The notes under the pieces are model-generated. The model was given only the letters and a program-made list of their open reading frames with translations. It searched no databases and was not told where the DNA came from. Shown piece after piece: positions 43,568 through 47,328 of a stretch of DNA of 47,328 bases (positions are counted from its first letter, which is position 1; every line of letters begins with the position of its first letter). Both the position numbers and the translations under genes were made by a program. Source of the stretch: Thioalkalivibrio sp. HK1 (GTDB lineage Bacteria > Pseudomonadota > Gammaproteobacteria > HK1); assembly GCA_000583135.1 (NCBI GenBank), contig JFBG01000015.1:1-47328 (forward strand). The letters run 5' to 3'.

Positions 43568-45175
43568 ATGAGCGTCCTTTCCTCTTCGGTCAACCCGAAC
43601 TCGGAAGTCTTTCTCGCCAACGACCGACGCATGGCGGCGTTGATCGACGAAGTGGCCGTCGCCGCCGAGCGGACCATGCAAGGCGGTCCGGAATCCTCCC
43701 GCGATCGCCACCGGCGGCGCGGAAAACTTCTGCCCCGAGAGCGCATCGCTCGCTTGCTCGACCCCGGATCTCCTTTTTTGGAGGTCGGTCTGTTCGCCGC
43801 GCACGATCTTTATGAAGGAGAGGTGCCGTCGGCGGGCATCATCACCGGTATCGGCCGCATCGAGGGTATCGAATGCATGGTGGTCTGCAACGACGCCACC
43901 GTCAAAGGCGGCACCTACTACCCGATGACCGTCAAAAAGCAGCTCCGCGCTCAGGAGATCGCCGCGCAAAATCGCTTGCCCTGCATCTATCTGGTCGATT
44001 CCGGCGGCGCCAATCTTCCCAACCAAGAGGATGTCTTTCCCGATCGCGATCACTTCGGGCGCATCTTCTACAACCAGGCCCGGCTCTCGGCGCAGGCGAT
44101 CCCCCAGATCGCCGCGGTGATGGGTTCTTGCACCGCAGGCGGCGCTTATGTTCCGGCGATGAGCGATGTGAGCATCATCGTGCGCAAGCAAGGCACGATC
44201 TTCCTGGGCGGCCCGCCCTTGGTCAAGGCCGCCACCGGCGAGGTGGTCAGCGCCGAGGAACTAGGCGGTGCCGACCTCCATGTGCGTGAATCGGGGGTTG
44301 CGGATCATCTCGCTCTCGACGATGCCCACGCCCTCGATCTGGCCCGACGCGCGGTCCATCGCACCGCCCGGACCAAACCCCTCGGCTTGCCGATGCAAGC
44401 CTCGGTGCCCCCTCGCTACGATCCTTGCGAGATCCCGGGCTTGGTCCCCGATGATGTGCGCCGGCCTTTCGAAGTGCGCGAGGTGATCGCCCGCATCGTC
44501 GATGATTCTCGTCTCGACGAGTTCAAGGCGCTCTACGGGCAGACGCTGGTTTGCGGCTTTGCGCATATCGAGGGGATCCCCGTCGGGATCCTCGCCAACA
44601 ACGGCATCCTCTTCGCCGAATCCGCACAAAAGGGGGCGCACTTCATCGAGCTGTGTGCGCAGCGCTGCATCCCGATCGTTTTTTTCCAAAACATCACCGG
44701 CTTCATGGTGGGGCGTAAATACGAGGCGGGAGGCATCGCTCGAGACGGCGCCAAATTGGTGATGGCGGTGGCATGCGCCCAAGTGCCGAAGATCACGCTG
44801 ATCTTCGGGGGCTCCTTCGGCGCCGGGAACTACGGGATGTGCGGGCGGGCCTTCTCTCCGCGCTTTTTATGGACATGGCCGAACGCCCGCATCTCGGTGA
44901 TGGGGGGCGAGCAGGCGGCGGGGGTGTTGGCCACCGTCCGGCGGGAATCGCTCGAACGCCAAGGCGGCAAGTGGTCGCAAGCCGAGGAAGAGGCCTTCAA
45001 ATCCACCATCGAGGAGCGCTTCGAACGCGAGGGTCGTCCCCTTCACGCCAGTGCCCGCCTGTGGGATGACGGCATCATCCACCCCTCCAAGAGCCGGGAG
45101 GTTTTGGCCCTTTCGCTTTCCGCCACGCTCAACGCCCCGATCGAAAAGACCCGCTACGGCGTGTTTCGCATGTGA
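43568..45175 (+). CDS. liuB: Methylcrotonyl-CoA carboxylase, carboxyltransferase subunit
   Basis: 535 residues, the normal length. Biotin-dependent carboxyltransferase: [12 protein letters not shown] near 49, D-S-G-G-A-N-L-P near 146, [11 protein letters not shown] near 182, [11 protein letters not shown] near 377, [12 protein letters not shown] near 415, and [11 protein letters not shown] near 439. Carboxylates 3-methylcrotonyl-CoA with the biotinylated alpha subunit, next step after isovaleryl-CoA dehydrogenase. The expected enoyl-CoA hydratase and alpha-subunit genes do not follow; instead an accessory region starts. ATG 43568, 13 bp after the HNH gene stop. Confidence 0.93.
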   Translation: MSVLSSSVNPNSEVFLANDRRMAALIDEVAVAAERTMQGGPESSRDRHRRRGKLLPRERIARLLDPGSPFLEVGLFAAHDLYEGEVPSAGIITGIGRIEGIECMVVCNDATVKGGTYYPMTVKKQLRAQEIAAQNRLPCIYLVDSGGANLPNQEDVFPDRDHFGRIFYNQARLSAQAIPQIAAVMGSCTAGGAYVPAMSDVSIIVRKQGTIFLGGPPLVKAATGEVVSAEELGGADLHVRESGVADHLALDDAHALDLARRAVHRTARTKPLGLPMQASVPPRYDPCEIPGLVPDDVRRPFEVREVIARIVDDSRLDEFKALYGQTLVCGFAHIEGIPVGILANNGILFAESAQKGAHFIELCAQRCIPIVFFQNITGFMVGRKYEAGGIARDGAKLVMAVACAQVPKITLIFGGSFGAGNYGMCGRAFSPRFLWTWPNARISVMGGEQAAGVLATVRRESLERQGGKWSQAEEEAFKSTIEERFEREGRPLHASARLWDDGIIHPSKSREVLALSLSATLNAPIEKTRYGVFRM

Positions 45176-45646
45176 TATCGAAAAAAGCGCTCTCGATAAA
45201 AAGGCAGTTATACGGAAAAGCACCAATCCCCGGATGACAGGCCATCCCACCGCCGCCCTTTTCCGGTTTCCCATAGCCGCCGGCGCATCATCCAGGCTTT
45301 GTCGAGCGCTTCGGTCGCAACGCAGGTGTCTTTCCTTGAAGCCATGGAGCCATCCGCCCCGTCGAGTGCACGGGGCGGGCGTTTGCGCTGGCAGATGGGT
45401 GCAGGCTACGAGGTGGATTGGCGAAGGGTGGGCGGATACTCACCCGTCCAGTCAATCAGCGCAGGTGCTCGATGCCTTCGACCGTCGTTTGCGCATACAC
45501 GCCCGAGACGAGGCATTCGCCGCTCGGTACTCGGGGTCGTTTGCATAGCGGTCACGGCGGGCGGCGTTCACCTTCGATCGATGTGGGTCGGTGGATGGAT
45601 AGGGGTGCTATTCCGCTTCGCCTCCCGCAATTTTCAACGGGTCCAA
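45176..45646. other. Region after liuB without a supported gene
   Basis: 471 bp. Two overlapping plus-strand frames look partly protein-like (one ends ...ARDEAFAARYSGSFA at 45548) but neither has a start with a ribosome site, so they may be decayed genes. Two GCAGGTG motifs lie here (45322, 45461). Confidence 0.35.
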
Positions 45647-45844
45647 TCAACCCTTGAGTACGTCAACATCGGATCGAAGGTTGGATATGTCCACCCGCAC
45701 CGCATCGATGCGGGCGATCATGCGAAGTTCGCTATCACGGATATCCAACCTGACCGCGTCGAGATCCGACTTGATGAGCCAAACCCCCGACCCGACCGCA
45801 ATAGCAATCGCACCGACATACCCTAAGAAAGTTCGCAAATCCAT
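45647..45844 (-). CDS. Small membrane-anchored coiled-coil protein
   Basis: 65 residues. MDLRTFLGYVGAIAIAVGSG plus VWLI is one membrane helix (about residues 6-24); the rest, rich in Asp, Arg, Val, Leu and Ile at heptad-like spacing, should form a coiled coil. The architecture recalls small phage or plasmid proteins of the XhlA kind, but no family is assigned. SD GGAGG is 5 nt before ATG 45844. The start context GGCGTTATGGATT is nearly identical to that of the frameshifted gene at 46302 on the other strand, which encodes a similar protein. Confidence 0.7.
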   Translation of the reverse strand: MDLRTFLGYVGAIAIAVGSGVWLIKSDLDAVRLDIRDSELRMIARIDAVRVDISNLRSDVDVLKG

Positions 45845-45904
45845 AACGCCCTCCCTTCGCTCGGTGCTCTCGGCTCGGTGTATGGATGCGCAGGTGAAAC
45901 CCAA

Positions 45905-46301
45905 CGATACCCCGCCCGTACCTGCGCCCCTCAGTGCTACGATTTCATAGCATGATTGTACGCTATATCAGATAGCGCAGGTGGACGCACTCGAACGGAT
46001 GGAGGTGCAGGTGGGCCGATACCGCATCGAGCGCACCCGCAAGGATGGATATCGTTTTCGATACCCGCTCGACCGACTGACCCCCCGATCGATGATGGTG
46101 TCACCTGCGTCCCGGCTCCGCCTCGATTACCCGCATTCAGCCCCCGAGCGTTAGCCCGCTTCCGTCGGCGTTTGCCGGGGAAATCCATGCAATCTAAAAT
46201 GCTACCTGCACACAAATGCGTTTGGGATATCCTATGATCGAAGTCGAGCGCGGGCGTTCGGAGCACCTGCACTCATCCACCTATCGAGCGCAGGATGCGT
46301 T
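45905..46301. other. Gap between the two small coiled-coil genes
   Basis: Apart from the possible small frame at 45981-46154 and the motif cluster, no gene is supported. TATATCAGATAGCGC (45964-45978) recurs as TATATCGGATAGTGC at 46591-46605. Confidence 0.35.
45981..46154 (+). CDS. Possible very small protein or gene remnant
   Basis: A 57-codon frame from GTG 45981 (ATG at 45999) to TAG 46154. The product is basic with alternating charged and aromatic residues (V-G-R-Y-R-I-E-R-T-R-K-D-G-Y-R-F-R-Y), which looks more protein-like than the other frames. There is no ribosome site and no known domain, so it may be the 3' remainder of a decayed gene. Confidence 0.2.
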   Translation: MDALERMEVQVGRYRIERTRKDGYRFRYPLDRLTPRSMMVSPASRLRLDYPHSAPER

Positions 46302-46540
46302 ATGGATTGGCAAACCATCGGGGTATTGGGGGGATCGTCATCACGCTCATCGTGGGTTTTTGGCGGGTCATCACAGAAATTCGAGCAGTCGATGGGCGCA
46401 TCGATACGGTCAAGGATGACCTAGCGAACCTGAAAGCCGAAGTCGGGTATATCAAAGGTCGGTTGGACCCATGCATCCTTTGCATCCTTGCTGCGCATGT
46501 GAATATCCACCCGAACACAACCACACACCGAGCGGGGTGA
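46302..46540 (+). CDS. Small membrane/coiled-coil protein requiring a -1 frameshift
   Basis: ATG 46302 has AGGA 6 nt upstream and starts MDWQTIGVLGG. In this frame the membrane helix never forms and TAG at 46422 ends it after 40 codons. At 46328-46334 the sequence is the slippery heptamer G-GGG-GGA in the correct register. After a -1 slip the product continues IVITLIVGFWRVITEI...GRIDTVKDDLANLKAEVGYIKG, a membrane helix followed by a coiled coil like that of the gene at 45647-45844, and ends at 46540. The alternative start ATG 46295, in the second frame, has no spaced ribosome site. Either programmed slippage, a recent one-base loss in a G-run, or a sequencing error explains this. Confidence 0.6.
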
Positions 46541-46590
46541 CCCTCAGGGGTGCCCGCCCCCAAGCGGTCGATAGCGTAAAAATAGGAAAT

Positions 46591-46647
46591 TATATCGGAT
46601 AGTGCCGAGAAATATATCTTGACATTTCGATCGAAATAAAGTAAGGG
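46591..46647 (+). promoter_or_regulatory. Probable promoter/operator of the twin-CX3C gene
   Basis: TTGACA (46619-46624) with a 17-nt spacer to a weak TAAGGG (46642-46647). A perfect 12-bp palindrome TTTCGATCGAAA (46625-46636) fills the spacer and could be an operator. TATATCGGATAGTGC (46591-46605), similar to a copy at 45964, lies just upstream. The start codon at 46691 is about 40 bp downstream. Confidence 0.5.
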
Positions 46648-46690
46648 TATAGGAACGGGTACACAAGTGATAACAACGGAGGAAGTAGCC

Positions 46691-47185
46691 ATGAAAAAGA
46701 TAGCGATGATTGCGATGCTCTTCGGCTTCGTCGGTGCGGTGTATGCCGCCCCGCAAGAAGCGACGAGTCAAGGCGGAATCCAGTATCAGGCTTCGGTTGA
46801 ACAAGAGTCGCCGATGATGACGGCGGGTAGTCAGTTGAGTCAATGCAAGTGGCAGTGCGACGAATACGAAGACGGGTCGCAGTCTTGTTACGACACTTGC
46901 GAGAAGTTTCACGGCGGGCAGGCGTCCATTGATACCGAGCAACCGACGATGCTGGCCTACGACGATTCCCAGCAATCCGACCCGTGGAGCGGTGAAGGTG
47001 GTGCGATGTTGAAACCGCAGTTGGACACCGACCCGCTTTGCGATACCGACCCGTGGTCTTGCTTCAATTATGCAAACAACGATGCGACCGTGGTGCGCAC
47101 ACCGGAACAGACGGCTTTCTTGTTTGCCGTGTTCGTATACGGGGCGGTATGCGCAATCACGAACGGCGGGACGGGGTGCAACTAA
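46691..47185 (+). CDS. Secreted Cys-rich protein with a twin CX3C motif
   Basis: 164 residues from ATG 46691 with GGAGG 8 nt upstream. Signal peptide MKKIAMIAMLFGFVGAVYA. The mature N-terminal half has C-K-W-Q-C, nine residues, C-Y-D-T-C: the C-X3-C-X9-C-X3-C arrangement of disulfide-linked helical hairpins. Then an acidic Asp/Pro-rich stretch with two more Cys (L-C-D-T-D-P-W-S-C), and a hydrophobic C-terminal segment (T-A-F-L-F-A-V-F-V-Y-G-A-V) followed by C and a final C-N. Eight Cys in total. Family not recognised. A terminator follows 23 bp after the stop, so it is a single-gene unit. Confidence 0.82.
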   Translation: MKKIAMIAMLFGFVGAVYAAPQEATSQGGIQYQASVEQESPMMTAGSQLSQCKWQCDEYEDGSQSCYDTCEKFHGGQASIDTEQPTMLAYDDSQQSDPWSGEGGAMLKPQLDTDPLCDTDPWSCFNYANNDATVVRTPEQTAFLFAVFVYGAVCAITNGGTGCN

Positions 47186-47207
47186 TCCATCATAGGCGTC
47201 CGAGAAT

Positions 47208-47232
47208 GGGGCTCCGTACGAGCCCCTTTTCT
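47208..47232 (+). terminator. Intrinsic terminator
   Basis: GGGGCTC (47208-47214), loop CGTAC, GAGCCCC (47220-47226), then TTTTCTTC. It ends the secreted Cys-rich gene. Confidence 0.88.
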
Positions 47233-47328
47233 TCGGTTATCCTTCGGCACTATTCGATATAATTCCCATTACTATCGATTGGCCCATCCGGAGCAAGGGA
47301 TCGCCGGCGGATTCGTTTATAAAGAAGT

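Larger units (their letters stand above)
45322..46270. repeat. Cluster of CACCTGC/GCAGGTG motifs
   Basis: Seven exact 7-mers in 950 bp: 45322, 45461, 45890, 45977 and 46007 as GCAGGTG, 46102 and 46264 as CACCTGC. Two more ACCTGC sites occur at 45920 and 46204. Most GCAGGTG copies are preceded by C or GC. Both orientations occur and spacing is irregular. Confidence 0.75.

Noticed and set aside
45844..46310. GCGTTATG and GCGTTAG words as possible integron attC sites around the small genes
   Set aside because: No paired core sites with the required inverted structure are visible, and the words are explained by the start context of the two small genes.
1..47328. CRISPR arrays, insertion sequences, rRNA genes
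   Set aside because: No regularly spaced repeat-spacer array, transposase or integrase motif, or rRNA sequence was seen on either strand.

Overview
The window is a high-GC chromosomal segment whose gene order points to a gammaproteobacterium. On one strand it carries pepP-ubiH-ubiI/visC, and facing away from it zapA, 6S RNA and the 5-formyltetrahydrofolate cyclo-ligase gene (fau), which is the E. coli layout. Other traits suggest a respiring heterotroph: ubiquinone hydroxylases, a polyhydroxyalkanoate precursor pair (phaA-phaB), glycolate oxidation (glcDEF) and leucine breakdown (isovaleryl-CoA dehydrogenase and the carboxyltransferase subunit of methylcrotonyl-CoA carboxylase). The prephenate dehydratase resembles the alphaproteobacterial type, so some genes may be transferred. 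I cannot name a genus.

Layout. 1-5.5 kb (minus strand): the start of a secreted repeat protein cut by the window edge, two paralogous DUF898/YjgN membrane proteins on either side of an M48 metalloprotease, and a small exported protein. 5.5-16.3 kb: a defence-rich stretch with a stand-alone type III Res-like restriction enzyme, a Tat-exported multicopper oxidase, an AT-richer DUF262-DUF1524 (GmrSD-like) gene, tRNA-Lys(TTT), and an OLD-nuclease plus UvrD-helicase pair of Gabija type. 16.3-25 kb: conserved core (ubiI/visC, ubiH, pepP; zapA, 6S RNA, fau, an EVE protein; ilvA). 25-31.6 kb: an orphan Panacea-domain gene, rpiA, an MFS transporter, a secreted tandem-duplicated protein with clear promoter and terminator, and phaA-phaB behind a near-perfect sigma-54 promoter sequence. 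31.6-40.8 kb (minus strand): a nucleoside deaminase, a glyoxylate-type aminotransferase translationally coupled to pheA, an alpha/beta hydrolase, metY and glcDEF. 41.2-45.2 kb (plus strand): isovaleryl-CoA dehydrogenase, a probable phosphorothioate-sensing HNH restriction enzyme, and mccB. 45.2-47.3 kb: an accessory tail of very small genes, repeated motifs and a secreted Cys-rich protein.

How the genes fit together. GlcDEF makes glyoxylate and the neighbouring class V aminotransferase probably turns it into glycine. PhaA-PhaB convert acetyl-CoA to 3-hydroxybutyryl-CoA for storage polymer; no polymerase gene is in view. The leucine genes are interrupted by a restriction gene and stop after mccB. 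At least four anti-phage-type loci lie within 44 kb.

The most unusual items are: a small membrane/coiled-coil gene that only reads as a sensible protein if ribosomes slip by -1 on the heptamer GGGGGGA (or if it is a pseudogene); its intact relative on the opposite strand with a matching start context; a cluster of seven CACCTGC/GCAGGTG motifs in the same accessory tail; a secreted twin-CX3C protein; and a secreted repeat protein built on GxEPDPEEELxFA motifs. Positions and translations were read by eye. Family names come from motif recognition, not from searches.
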